From an uncultured Spartobacteria bacterium (GTDB taxonomy: Bacteria; Verrucomicrobiota; Verrucomicrobiia; Chthoniobacterales; Chthoniobacteraceae), in contig CAIXGS010000076.1 of assembly GCA_903919125.1 (NCBI GenBank), forward strand, positions 310,001 through 374,000: a stretch of 64,000 nt of DNA, given 5' to 3'. Shown here in pieces: positions 1 to 8,284 of the stretch. The position numbers were made by a program, and so were the translations under genes. Each line of letters begins with the position of its first letter. Positions within the stretch are counted from its first letter, which is position 1. The notes beneath the pieces were generated by a model that was given only the letters and a program-made list of their open reading frames with translations, made no database searches and was not told the origin of the DNA.

Positions 1-852
1 ACCTACTTCGTGCAACCCTTCACCATCCCTACCGGCTCGATGCAGCCCACCCTGAACGGGATTATCAGCCAGGCCGCAGATCAGCCGCAACCCAATCCCA
101 TCATGCGCGTGTTTGACTGGGTCGTCCTCGGGCGCAACCACTTCGACGTCGTAGCACAGCGAGACGAAACCGTGCTCGGGATCCGCGAAAGCCGTTGGCT
201 GGGGATCCCCTTGGGCTTATTCACCTACACGCTGATCGAGACCGACTCCGGCAGCTACTCCGTCAGCGTCCCAAAAGACGCGCTTCTTTCCGACAAACGC
301 TGCGTCCCCGGCAGGAAGGTCAACCGTGGTGACATCATCGCGCGCGGTCACACCACCACCGGCGACCATGTTCTGGTGGACAAGTTCTCCTACCATTTTG
401 TGCGCCCGACAGCGAGTAACGTCTTTGTGTTCAACACAGCCGGGATCAAAACTCACGAAAATGTGTACAATCCCGGGGCGCCTTCCCAGTTTTACATCAA
501 ACGTATCGGCGGAGTCGGCGGCGACCAATTGCGCATCGATCCCCCAACGCTTTTCCGCAACGGAACCCCCGCGACTGAGCCCGCATTTGTGCGAGTCATG
601 GCAGGCACCTTGCGCGCCCCAGTAGACGGCTATCGCGGCTATTCCAACGGACCGGAACGCGCCTCCTTTCCGCTGCTTGGCAACCCAAAGGCTGTCGTCG
701 ATGTTCCCAAAAATTCGTTTTTTGCCCTCGGCGATAATTCCTATCACTCCTCAGATTCCCGCGACTGGGGTTGGGTGCCCGAACACAACGTGGTGGGACG
801 CGGCTGGCTGGTCTACTGGCCGTTCAGTCGCCACTGGGGGCCCGTGCGTTAA
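1..852 (+). CDS. lepB: Signal peptidase I, 3' part (5' end outside window)
   Basis: The reading frame is open from base 1, so only the last 283 residues are present; the N-terminal membrane anchor must lie upstream. Signal peptidase I cleaves signal peptides on the outer face of the inner membrane with a Ser/Lys dyad. The Ser-containing box (GSMQPT) is at residues 12-17, box C (GDHVLVD) near 122-128, the Lys-containing box (YIKRIGGVGGD) near 165-174 with Lys167, and the last box (GDNSYHSSDSRDWG) at 244-257. About 100 residues separate the Ser box from box C, clearly more than in E. coli LepB. It sits upstream of three co-directional envelope genes, two of which encode signal peptides. The family call is firm. 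Confidence 0.93.
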   Translation, partial: TYFVQPFTIPTGSMQPTLNGIISQAADQPQPNPIMRVFDWVVLGRNHFDVVAQRDETVLGIRESRWLGIPLGLFTYTLIETDSGSYSVSVPKDALLSDKRCVPGRKVNRGDIIARGHTTTGDHVLVDKFSYHFVRPTASNVFVFNTAGIKTHENVYNPGAPSQFYIKRIGGVGGDQLRIDPPTLFRNGTPATEPAFVRVMAGTLRAPVDGYRGYSNGPERASFPLLGNPKAVVDVPKNSFFALGDNSYHSSDSRDWGWVPEHNVVGRGWLVYWPFSRHWGPVR

Positions 853-973
853 AAAACGACGCTGGTGCCGAACTTATTCCCTGACTCCTCCCCACTTTTT
901 TCTGTCCCATGCAATACTGAAGGACTCCTTCCCAAGTTCTTTTCAGAAAATCTCTCCCCCCACCCAGACCCCT

Positions 974-1366
974 ATGGCACGCAGAGCAAGTTCCTCCTCC
1001 CCTAATTTGAAAGTGATCGGTGGCGTCGCCGGTCTGCTCGCGGCGTTGATCGGGGCCTACATCGTTTTCGGTAAAACTCAGGATTCCTACCGCACGACGT
1101 CCGTATTTCCGGTGAAAGAGTACCTCGAAAACGCCAATAGTTTGAGAGGAAACACCTACCGCCTCGAAGCTGTCGTAGATAAAACTCTCGAAGTCGCTCC
1201 GGACGTCGGACGTCTCATTTCCGTGGAGGCAAGCGGCGATATGCTTCCTCTTTTTGTTCCTAACAAGCTAAATGGGATTAATATAGAGCGTAGCCAGAAG
1301 TTCCAGTTCCAAGTCCAGATCGATGCCAAGGGCCTCATTGTCGCCTCCGATATCCGTAAGCCTTGA
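974..1366 (+). CDS. Small membrane-anchored protein of unknown function
   Basis: A 130-residue protein with a Ser-rich basic N-terminus, one membrane segment at about residues 14-33 (VAGLLAALIGAYIVF) and an extracytoplasmic domain of about 95 residues. The exported part alternates short hydrophobic strands and contains RGNTYRLEAVV and FQFQVQID. This recalls small OB-fold periplasmic domains, but that is only an impression. I start it at the ATG at 974, just before the hydrophobic segment; the open frame further upstream overlaps lepB and is non-coding in character. Its stop codon overlaps the next gene's ATG (TGATG at 1364-1368), so the two are probably translationally coupled. No family recognised. 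Confidence 0.7.
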   Translation: MARRASSSSPNLKVIGGVAGLLAALIGAYIVFGKTQDSYRTTSVFPVKEYLENANSLRGNTYRLEAVVDKTLEVAPDVGRLISVEASGDMLPLFVPNKLNGINIERSQKFQFQVQIDAKGLIVASDIRKP

Positions 1367-3555
1367 TGCATGCCATGAAGCGTCTCCCCCCGTATTTCCG
1401 CCTACTTTTTGGGGCTCAACTGTCGGTCGCCCTTTGCGCCACCTTTCCCGCTCACGCGCAAGCACCCGCGCCGCCAACTGCGCCAACTGCGCCAACTGCG
1501 CCACCACCTCCGCCGCCGCCTCCGATTCTTCAACCCGGCGCAACCACTCCGCAAGCATCCGGTGCAGATCCCGCATCCAACGCGCCTGGAGCTCTTTTTG
1601 ACAACCGCTTGCCCATGCTCGATCCGGCCGGCGGCTTGCTGCGCTTTAATGGACAAACTTGGGACATCCAAAACAACGCCATTTTCCGGGCACGCTTTGA
1701 AAAATATCTCAACACGCCAGAGGAAAACGGGGAACAAGAGAGCGCCCACCGCGAAACGCTCAACCGGATCATCACGCTGCTAGATCCCAACAATCTCAAG
1801 CCCCAGACCCTCACCGACGCCTACCGCCTCCTTGCGAGAGCGGCTGGTTATCCTGGGGACAGCCGTTTGTCCGACACCCTAGCAAACGCCATTTACTCGG
1901 TTTGGGGTGCCAAACGCAATCAGGCCAAAATGGAGGAGGCCAATCAGATCTTGGAGGATGAAAACGCACGACTACGCCGCAATATGGCCGTTCGCGCGTC
2001 TGCGGAAGAATTTCAAAGAGTTCCCGACGGGAAGGTCGGCAAGGGCGGCAATGCACCAACCGCAACCGCGCCAGGGCAGCAGACAACACCACCCCCTCCG
2101 CCGACCAGCGGCGCGCCCGGTGGTCTAACGCTGTCCAACAAATCAAGCAGCCCGTCGGGCGCGCCTACCAGCGGCGGCTCGGGAAACTCCACAAACGCAA
2201 CCACTGCCCAAGTGCAGCTTCCCGGAGGACCCCCATCCCTGCCAGGAGCCTCTGACGGAACAGATGCCGCGAGCAAAGGCTCCCAAACGGCTCAAAGTAC
2301 GTTGGCCTCTCAAAGCGCCAACGGTATTCGCATCGCTGGTTATGCAGAAAAGCTCGTAGAAAACTCTCTCCGAGTGAAGGCGAACAGCCTCAAGGGCGGG
2401 GTGAGCGAAATGCAATCCAAGATCGAATACCAGTCCCTGTTGGTACAACTTTTCATGCAGCGCCGCTTCCATCACGTCATCATCGGGGCGCGCTTTTACC
2501 GTGCCCTTTTTGGCGACGGCGATGCTCGGCTCAATTTACCGGAATCCTCCCAAAACCCGTTCAGCAAGGGGAGCGGTTTACCAATGACGATCGCCACCTT
2601 AGAATCCCTTTGCAACGAGGCGATAAGGGAAGTCCAAACAGGCGTTCAAGCCTTTCACAAACTGCTTGAGATTGGCGAAATACGCTCCGCGAGCGAAAGA
2701 CTCCGCGACGCGTTGCTCGTGGGCGAGTTTTTACCCGAAGTCCGCACGCTACCCTTCGAGCGGAAACGCAAAGTGCTCGCGTTTGTCCAAAAAACAAACC
2801 AACTCCTCTCTGCTATAGAGGTCAAAGATTACACGCTCGCCTCTGATTTAATCAACGGCCCGCAAGGCCTGCGCGTCACGGCCTCGGACTTCGACGCCAC
2901 AAAACCCTCCGCGCTGATTGAAACCGCGCGCAACGCCGCCCGACTCCTCCTCGCCAAGGCGCGCAACGCCGCTATTTCCGGCGACAAACCCAGCTTTGAG
3001 ACTGCCTTGAAGGAAGCTGCCACCATCTGGCCCAATAACCCAGAACTCGCTGAAATCGCTTCAAAAGCCTTCGCTCAAGGCGATCAAATGGCCCAAACCC
3101 TCCTCGAACTCGATCAGCTTACTGCCCAGAAAAACTTCCGCCGCATTGCAGAAGAAGCCGGCCGCTTCCTCGCCGCGACACAGACCGCCCCTCCCGAAAA
3201 ACAGGCGACATTGAAGAAAATTCTGGAGGACTTTAAGTCCGTGGAAGCCGCCTTGATGGCCGCTCAAGAAATGGATCGTCAGGGTAACCCGGCAGGTGCT
3301 TGGGAATCCGTGGACCGTACCGCTCAAAAGTTTCCAGACGACCTTCAACTCAATCAAGCTCGGGCGTTGTACACGACCAAAGCCGCCGACTTCGTGCGCA
3401 CCGTTCAAACGGCTCAGGAACGTGAAAAACGCGCGGAACTCGCCCCCAGCCTCGCGTGGTATTTGAAGGCGCAACGCCTTTACCCAAAAAGCGATTTGGC
3501 AGAGGAGGCCGTGAAGCGCCTCAAAAGCCAGTTAGTTCCGGAAGCTGCACATTAA
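1366..3555 (+). CDS. Secreted helical repeat protein, first of two tandem paralogues
   Basis: A 729-residue protein of unknown function. The N-terminus is a signal peptide (hydrophobic stretch then AHAQA), followed by a Pro/Ala/Thr-rich tract. A conserved block follows (LRFNGQTW, then DAYRLLARAAG and NAIYSVWGAKRNQ). A low-complexity Pro/Gly/Ser/Thr linker fills about residues 215-315, and a long alpha-helical C-terminal half ends in TPR-like pairs (SLAWYLKAQRLYPKSDLAEEAVKRL is split over two helices). The downstream gene encodes a shorter paralogue lacking most of the linker. The ATG at 1366 overlaps the stop of the preceding gene; a second ATG at 1375 is possible. The signal peptide puts it outside the cytoplasm. 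It may act in envelope biology with lepB, but that is inference from position alone. Confidence 0.82.
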   Translation: MHAMKRLPPYFRLLFGAQLSVALCATFPAHAQAPAPPTAPTAPTAPPPPPPPPILQPGATTPQASGADPASNAPGALFDNRLPMLDPAGGLLRFNGQTWDIQNNAIFRARFEKYLNTPEENGEQESAHRETLNRIITLLDPNNLKPQTLTDAYRLLARAAGYPGDSRLSDTLANAIYSVWGAKRNQAKMEEANQILEDENARLRRNMAVRASAEEFQRVPDGKVGKGGNAPTATAPGQQTTPPPPPTSGAPGGLTLSNKSSSPSGAPTSGGSGNSTNATTAQVQLPGGPPSLPGASDGTDAASKGSQTAQSTLASQSANGIRIAGYAEKLVENSLRVKANSLKGGVSEMQSKIEYQSLLVQLFMQRRFHHVIIGARFYRALFGDGDARLNLPESSQNPFSKGSGLPMTIATLESLCNEAIREVQTGVQAFHKLLEIGEIRSASERLRDALLVGEFLPEVRTLPFERKRKVLAFVQKTNQLLSAIEVKDYTLASDLINGPQGLRVTASDFDATKPSALIETARNAARLLLAKARNAAISGDKPSFETALKEAATIWPNNPELAEIASKAFAQGDQMAQTLLELDQLTAQKNFRRIAEEAGRFLAATQTAPPEKQATLKKILEDFKSVEAALMAAQEMDRQGNPAGAWESVDRTAQKFPDDLQLNQARALYTTKAADFVRTVQTAQEREKRAELAPSLAWYLKAQRLYPKSDLAEEAVKRLKSQLVPEAAH
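1474..1500 (+). repeat. Three tandem 9-bp repeats inside the Pro-rich tract
   Basis: Three exact copies of CCAACTGCG lie head to tail and encode Pro-Thr-Ala three times. They run straight into a Pro codon run. The unit is a multiple of three, so copy-number change would lengthen or shorten the linker without a frameshift. Confidence 0.85.
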
Positions 3556-3577
3556 ATTGAGGCACAAGCTGCGCCTT

Positions 3578-5404
3578 ATGCACCACGCCCCAATGACGCT
3601 TCCCGCCTCCCGTCCCCTCCTGCTGCTGGCTGCACTGCTGCCCGCAGCCGCCCTTTCTCAAAGTCCACCCGCGCCCTCAGTCCCGTCGCAGGACCCAGCG
3701 AGCGCCTCCCCTGGCGCGAACTTTAATAACCAATTCCCCGGACTCGACCCCTCAGGCGGATTGCTCCGGTTCAACGGTCAAACTTGGGCGGTTGAAAATA
3801 ATCTGCTTTTCAAGGCGCGCTTTGAAAAGTTCCTGGCCACGCCAGAGGAGATGAGCGCACAGGAAGCCGCCCACCGTCAGATTCTCAACGAGATTATAGC
3901 GCTGCTGGATCCCAACGTGCTCAAGCCGCAAACCGTCACCGAGGCTTACCGTTTACTGGCTCGAGCTTCTGGGTTCGTCGGGGACAGCCGCCTGTGCGAC
4001 ACCCTCTCCAACGCCATCTACAGCGTGTGGCAGTCCAAGCGCAACCAAGGCCAACTCGCACAGGCCAACGTTATTTTGGAGGAAGAACGCGCGCGCACCC
4101 GCCGCAACATGGCAACCAGCGCCTCCGCTGACGCGGGCGGTCTTCGCGCCAGCAACGCGTCTCAATCAGGCTCGGCCATCACTCAGGCGGGGCGTTTGGA
4201 GTCGCTGACCGAAGGCGCAGCGCGCATCCAGGCCAACAACGTCAAAAGCGACTTGTCCGAATTGCAGGCCAAGATTCAATTCCAAGGGCTGTTACTCCAG
4301 TTTTTCATTCAACGCAGGTTTCACCACGTCATCATTGGAACGCGCTTCTACCGAGTACTTTTCAGCGATGGAGACTCGAAACTGAACCTCCCAGACGCCA
4401 CCCAGAATCCCTTCAAAGCCTCGGGAATGCCGCCCACGGTTTCCACCATCGATTCCCTCGCCAACGAGGCGATGCACGACACAAAAACCAACGTGCAAGC
4501 CTTTCATAAACTTTACGAAATGGGCGAACTACGCTCCGCTTCTGAACGGCTGCGCGACGCCTTGATCATCGGAGAGTTCATGCCGGAAACTCGTACCGTT
4601 CCTTTTGAGCGCAAACGCAGAGTGCTCAATTTTTTACAGAAAGCGGAACAACTTAAATCAGCCTTGGAAGTCCGTGACTATGGCACCGCCCTCCAAACGC
4701 TTGAGGGTCCAGACGGCCTCCTGAAAATCGCCCCAGACTTCGACTCGTCCAAGTACCGGTCCCTCATCGAAACCACCCGCAGTACCGCCCGCCTGATGTT
4801 ATCCAAGGCGCGTAATGCCGCGATCTCCGGCGACAGGGAGGGCTTCGAAAAATCACTCAACGACGCGGCCGCGATCTGGCCAAACAACCCAGAACTCGCG
4901 GAAGTGGCGTCCAAAGCGTTCCAAGCTGGGGATGCGGGCGCGCAGGCCTTGCAAGAGATGGAGCAACTCATCGCGCAAAAAAACACCCGTAGGATTGCGG
5001 AAGATCCGGGTCGTTTTTTAGCGGCCGTTCAGACCGCGACGCCCGAAAAACAAGCGCAACTGAAGGCTATATTAGACGAATTCAAGACCATTGAAGGCTC
5101 CCTAATGGCAGCCCGAGAAATGGACCGCCAAGGTAATCCAGCAGGCGCTTGGGAAGCGGTGGAACAAGCGGGCAAACGTTTCCCAGGCGACCTCAACCTT
5201 AGCCAAGCGCACGCCCTTTATACCACCAAGGCAGCCGACTTCGTACGCATCGTGCGCCGGGCTCAGGAACATGAAACTCGCGCCCAAGCCCCCAGCAGCC
5301 TCGCTTGGTATCTGACTGCCCAACGGCTTTACCCAAAAAGCGAACTGGCCGCCGACGCCATCAAGCGCCTCCAAGTCGAGGTGCTCACTTCTGTGAAACA
5401 CTAA
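3578..5404 (+). CDS. Secreted helical repeat protein, second tandem paralogue
   Basis: A 608-residue paralogue of the preceding gene, aligning from the LRFNGQTW block to the C-terminus with only small gaps. The main difference is that the Pro/Gly/Ser linker is almost absent. Shared landmarks are NAIYSVWQSKRNQ, RRFHHVIIGTRFYR, AAIWPNNPELAEVASKAF and EMDRQGNPAGAWE. It starts with a clear signal peptide (PLLLLAALLPAAALSQ). I use the ATG at 3578; a TTG at 3557, two bases after the previous stop, and an ATG at 3593 are alternatives, and all keep the signal peptide. The function is unknown. A recent tandem duplication followed by linker change is the simplest history. Confidence 0.82.
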   Translation: MHHAPMTLPASRPLLLLAALLPAAALSQSPPAPSVPSQDPASASPGANFNNQFPGLDPSGGLLRFNGQTWAVENNLLFKARFEKFLATPEEMSAQEAAHRQILNEIIALLDPNVLKPQTVTEAYRLLARASGFVGDSRLCDTLSNAIYSVWQSKRNQGQLAQANVILEEERARTRRNMATSASADAGGLRASNASQSGSAITQAGRLESLTEGAARIQANNVKSDLSELQAKIQFQGLLLQFFIQRRFHHVIIGTRFYRVLFSDGDSKLNLPDATQNPFKASGMPPTVSTIDSLANEAMHDTKTNVQAFHKLYEMGELRSASERLRDALIIGEFMPETRTVPFERKRRVLNFLQKAEQLKSALEVRDYGTALQTLEGPDGLLKIAPDFDSSKYRSLIETTRSTARLMLSKARNAAISGDREGFEKSLNDAAAIWPNNPELAEVASKAFQAGDAGAQALQEMEQLIAQKNTRRIAEDPGRFLAAVQTATPEKQAQLKAILDEFKTIEGSLMAAREMDRQGNPAGAWEAVEQAGKRFPGDLNLSQAHALYTTKAADFVRIVRRAQEHETRAQAPSSLAWYLTAQRLYPKSELAADAIKRLQVEVLTSVKH

Positions 5405-5465
5405 GTGCCTCACGCACATCAGGCGCGGCCGCCGTCTTCCATCGGCCGCGCCCGAACCCACCCGA

Positions 5466-6509
5466 TCACGCGGCTACGGAAAACTCCCTATTCGCCCGAA
5501 TTTTCCCAATCGCCCGTCGCTCCAAATCTGAGACCGTCCGGCGGCTCAAGTTCAACACGAGAGCAACCTCAGCAACCTCCATAAACTCGCCCGTCTCAAT
5601 TCCAAAACGATGCCTGAGCACGTTTTGCTCACATTCGCTCAACTCCCCAAAACTTTCCTCCAAGCGGGAACGCAGTTCACAAATCGTGCTCCAATTTTCG
5701 GGACTCCAAGCCTCCTCATCCACCAAAACCTCCTCCAAAGTGCCTCCCCCATCAGCGCTTCCCCCCAAAGGTTGGTGAATGGAGAGCAACGGCTGCTGCA
5801 ATCGAATCAGTTCGAGCACCTCCCCTTCCGTCTTGCCCAATCGCTCTGCCAGCTTAGTGGGTGAGGCCACTTGGGCGCACTCCGCAAGCAATTCGCGGTT
5901 GACCCGATTGAGTTTAGACAGGTTCTCGTGCATGTACACAGGCAAGCGGATTTGGCGGCCGTGGTTTTGAAGGGCCCGCTGCATCGCGGAACGAAGCACG
6001 CACATGGCGTAGGTGGAAAAACGGGTTCCGCGCGCAGGATTAAACGCGCAGGCCGCCTTAGTCAGAGCAATGTTACCCTCCTGAATCAGGTCCAAAAGAG
6101 GCAGGCCTTTGTGCAAATACTTTTTTGCCACAGCTACCACCAGCCGTAGGTTCGCCTCAATCATCTCGTTACGGGCAGTCACCCCCATGTTAGGTGCGGT
6201 CGCCTCTACTCGAACTCTGCGGGCTAACTCAAACTCCTCCGACTGGCTAAGCCGCTTGTAGCAACCCACATCCTCGAGATAAAGAGCAACCCCGTCCCTA
6301 GACCCAGCTTCGCCATTGAGCGTCTTTACCCGCTCAGGCTTGTCCTCATCGACGGCACCGCACGCCGCGTATTGCTCCATATCCTGAAGCTCAAACTCGC
6401 ACTCCTCTAATTGCAACGCGGAGGGTTCCGCCTCGAATGGCAGCGCAAGTTGCGCTGTAAAACTATCTTTGCTGACGTCGGTGGGCTGCTGGTATTTCTT
6501 CTTTTTCAT
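5466..6509 (-). CDS. Sigma-70 family RNA polymerase sigma factor, non-housekeeping type
   Basis: A 347-residue sigma-70 group 1/2-type protein. It shows region 1.2 at about residues 72-102, region 2 at 114-185 (NLRLVVAVAKKYLHKGLPLLDLIQEGN), region 3 at about 200-250 and region 4 at about 285-345. The core-binding region 2.2 is well kept. Region 2.3/2.4, however, reads STYAMCVLRSAMQRAL where housekeeping factors read STYATWWIRQAITRAI. Both melting tryptophans and the Gln/Thr that contact the -10 element are therefore replaced. The region 4 helix (LSRRTVSDLERRA) is also unusual. The start is the ATG at 6509 (MKKKKYQQ); a GTG eight codons upstream is less likely. I read it as an alternative sigma factor with altered promoter preference. 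Confidence 0.88.
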   Translation of the reverse strand: MKKKKYQQPTDVSKDSFTAQLALPFEAEPSALQLEECEFELQDMEQYAACGAVDEDKPERVKTLNGEAGSRDGVALYLEDVGCYKRLSQSEEFELARRVRVEATAPNMGVTARNEMIEANLRLVVAVAKKYLHKGLPLLDLIQEGNIALTKAACAFNPARGTRFSTYAMCVLRSAMQRALQNHGRQIRLPVYMHENLSKLNRVNRELLAECAQVASPTKLAERLGKTEGEVLELIRLQQPLLSIHQPLGGSADGGGTLEEVLVDEEAWSPENWSTICELRSRLEESFGELSECEQNVLRHRFGIETGEFMEVAEVALVLNLSRRTVSDLERRAIGKIRANREFSVAA

Positions 6510-6819
6510 GTGGGTGGTTGGGAAACTGACCACTGCAAGGAAGGCGGCGACGGCACCTTTTTCCGCTGATTGTTTAAGGAATCAGCCAAAAGTACGCGCG
6601 CCACGTTTCCGGAACGATCACTGCAATTCCGCGTCCTTAAGGGCGCAAAACGACACTCCGGCAACCCAACCCAGGTCAAAGGGAAGAGTCACAGTGCGTG
6701 CTTTCCAGAACCTACCAGTAGGGGTCGGCCATCCGTGGGGCCACCCCTCAAACTTTTTGAAAAAAATTCAAAATTCACGTTATCCACTCACCCACTCCCC
6801 CTCCCAAAATCCGCACATT
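6510..6819. other. Intergenic region upstream of the sigma gene, with one hairpin
   Basis: About 310 bases between two minus-strand genes. It must hold the promoter of the sigma gene. The only structure I see is the hairpin at 6720-6748, listed separately. No further coding sequence is convincing here. Confidence 0.5.
6720..6748. other. Hairpin between the 95-residue membrane protein gene and the sigma gene
   Basis: AGGGGT pairs with ACCCCT, and GGCC with GGCC, around an 8-base loop with one bulged base. On the plus strand a T-run (ACTTTTTG) follows a few bases later; on the minus strand no T-run follows. It could end or attenuate transcription or be a protein-binding palindrome. Confidence 0.4.
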
Positions 6820-7107
6820 CTACGGTTCCACTGGCTTTCCTTGCGCCGGCTCCGCTTTCAGCGCCTCGGCACGACGTTTGCGCTCTTCCTCCAACAACGC
6901 CTCACGCTTTTTTGCCATCTCCTCCGCATGCGCTTGAAGCGCCCAATAATGCACCCCGAGCTTCACCGAGTCCCCCACAGAATCGACCGTTATCTTCTTT
7001 TCCACAAGGGGCTTAATCGTGTCATTCCACAAATACCACCCACTCGCAAGCACCAAGGCAAGACCCACTAAAACTTGAATGACCCGTTCGCGAAAACTGA
7101 CGTTCAT
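6820..7107 (-). CDS. Small single-pass membrane protein of unknown function
   Basis: A 95-residue protein. The short N-terminus is followed by one membrane segment (VIQVLVGLALVLASGWYLW, about residues 9-27). A soluble tail contains a charged coiled-coil (AHAEEMAKKREALLEEERKRRAEALKAE) at about residues 59-87. The start is the ATG at 7107. It lies 45 bases downstream of another small gene on the same strand. No family recognised; the composition suggests a small scaffold or assembly factor at the inner membrane, which is inference. Confidence 0.6.
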   Translation of the reverse strand: MNVSFRERVIQVLVGLALVLASGWYLWNDTIKPLVEKKITVDSVGDSVKLGVHYWALQAHAEEMAKKREALLEEERKRRAEALKAEPAQGKPVEP

Positions 7108-7152
7108 AAACGATAAGGGCGGCGTTTCAAAGGGCGCACCACCGTAATGAGG

Positions 7153-7623
7153 CTAGAAGCCCAAGCGTTGGAATTCCCGCTCCATGAGCTGATTAACTTG
7201 CTCCATGTCCTCCTGAGGCGGCTTGTATCCTGGAGTCGGAGGCACCATGCGCATTTGACCCATTTGATCCAAAAACCACGCCACCTGCTGGCCGTCCGAA
7301 AAGTTTACCTTGCCGCTGGCTATAGAGCCTGGGCGAGCAAGCGTATCGGATGAAACAGACACCGGACCGGGAGTTCCTGGGACATGCTCCGCCAGAGGGG
7401 CTTCCGCGACAACCTCGGGCGCAACCTCTTCTGCGGGCTTAATCACCACCGGTTCCACAGGATCCTGCGGGAGCAACTTCAGGTCGTCCACCAACATGCG
7501 AGCCTCCATATAAGTCATTCGCACATCAAACTCTGCGCCTAAACGCTCTTGAATTTCCGAGAGCCGCATACCGTTTGCGATCCACTCAGCCACTTTAGTT
7601 TTCTGCTCTTCAGTTAGTTGCAT
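7153..7623 (-). CDS. Hypothetical protein with HTH-like N-terminal domain
   Basis: A 156-residue protein. The N-terminal 50 residues (EEQKTKVAEWIANGMRLSEI, then QERLGAEFDVRMTYMEARML) look like a small three-helix, helix-turn-helix-type fold. A Pro/Glu/Val-rich linker of about 45 residues follows, and then a C-terminal segment (VNFSDGQQVAWFLDQMGQMRM) ends in an acidic/aromatic tail. I start it at the ATG at 7623; the open frame extends 48 codons upstream but reads like non-coding sequence. I believe this architecture recurs in verrucomicrobial genomes but cannot name a family. DNA binding is possible, not shown. Confidence 0.65.
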   Translation of the reverse strand: MQLTEEQKTKVAEWIANGMRLSEIQERLGAEFDVRMTYMEARMLVDDLKLLPQDPVEPVVIKPAEEVAPEVVAEAPLAEHVPGTPGPVSVSSDTLARPGSIASGKVNFSDGQQVAWFLDQMGQMRMVPPTPGYKPPQEDMEQVNQLMEREFQRLGF

Positions 7624-7960
7624 ACTCAATCTACGTTTCTCCGCACTATTCTCGGACAGGGAAACGGAGTTGTCCAGTGATCCAGTAAATTGGAGGGTGC
7701 GAGAATGAATTCCTGGGGCTTTTCTTGTCAGAATCCGTCGAAAAAGCAGTGGCCCGTTACAACCCACTCAACGGAGGCCACATTTTGTCACGATGGGCCT
7801 GCAAACACGGCAGGAGGCTCAATAATCCGACATGTGCCCACTGGAGGATCCCTCAGATAGGTTTGTTTCCACGCGAAACTTTCTGAAAGGGAAGAGAAGA
7901 TTTCCGTTTGCAGCAAAGCGATAAAGTGGTTGTATTCCCGCCCTGCTTCTTCGCAGGAAT
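7624..7960. other. Intergenic region before the tRNA gene
   Basis: About 340 bases containing the 5' side of the minus-strand hypothetical gene and the tRNA promoter. I looked for tmRNA, RNase P, SRP and 6S signatures and saw none. A minus-strand open frame that runs through the tRNA is not a gene. Confidence 0.5.
7908..7936 (+). promoter_or_regulatory. Possible promoter of tRNA-Gln
   Basis: TTGCAG and TGTATT are separated by 17 bases and lie about 25 bases upstream of the tRNA. The match to the consensus is modest (3/6 and 4/6), so this is a spacing-based guess. Confidence 0.35.
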
Positions 7961-8034
7961 TACTCGGTGGTGTAACGGTAGCACAGGGGCCTTTGACGCC
8001 CTTAGTCAAGGTTCAAATCCTTGCCGGGTAACCA
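7961..8034 (+). tRNA. tRNA-Gln (anticodon TTG)
   Basis: The cloverleaf can be folded by eye. The acceptor TACTCGG pairs with CCGGGTA (one G-T), the D stem GTGT with GCAC, the anticodon stem GGGGC with GCCCT, and the T stem CAAGG with CCTTG around the loop TTCAAAT. The anticodon loop is CTTTGAC, giving anticodon TTG, which reads CAA as Gln. The CCA end is encoded. It is isolated rather than part of a tRNA cluster. Confidence 0.95.
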
Positions 8035-8168
8035 ATTAAACAAGGGCTAACAAAGAGCCGAATTGCATCCGGACTGGAGTGACACCCAGGTGCAACAACG
8101 CGTCAAAGAAATCTTTCTACATGCCTCCTCTTGAGCCCTTTCAGATTTTCACCAGAAAGCTAAACGCC

Positions 8169-8180
8169 GGGGACAGACAC
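8169..8180 (+). repeat. Left copy of an inverted 12-mer flanking VapBC
   Basis: GGGGACAGACAC here is matched in inverted orientation by GTGTCTGTCCCC at 9263-9274. The two exact copies enclose the whole toxin-antitoxin pair. Confidence 0.7.
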
Positions 8181-8284
8181 GAATGGCACTTAGTTAAGGA
8201 GCTTTTTCGAGTGATCGCGGTACGGCACTCCTTTTGGTTGGCGTAAAAATCCCACGAAAGACGACCTTAACTCAGTGCCATTCG
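8180..8284. repeat. Long palindromic (REP/MITE-like) element
   Basis: The 20-base arm at 8180-8199 (starting CGAATGGCACTT) is the reverse complement of 8265-8284 with one mismatch; 65 bases lie between. The left arm is preceded by GGGGACAGACAC, and the right arm is followed by GGACAGGCAC. This arrangement resembles REP or miniature inverted-repeat elements. No transposase is encoded within it. Confidence 0.75.

Noticed and set aside
217-747. Long antisense ORFs opposite lepB and many other genes
   Set aside because: They follow the codon-position GC bias of the true genes on the other strand and carry no recognisable domains.
35-852. LepB as a different serine protease
   Set aside because: All signal peptidase I boxes from the Ser box onward are present in order.
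1474-1500. CRISPR-like repeat array
   Set aside because: The 9-bp units are adjacent without spacers and encode a Pro-Thr-Ala tract.
7624-7960. Possible small structured RNA (SRP, 6S, tmRNA or RNase P)
   Set aside because: Only short stems such as CCTGC/GCAGG were found, with none of the conserved motifs of these RNAs.
7788-8009. Minus-strand ORF of 73 codons near the tRNA
   Set aside because: It runs antisense through tRNA-Gln and has no protein-like features.
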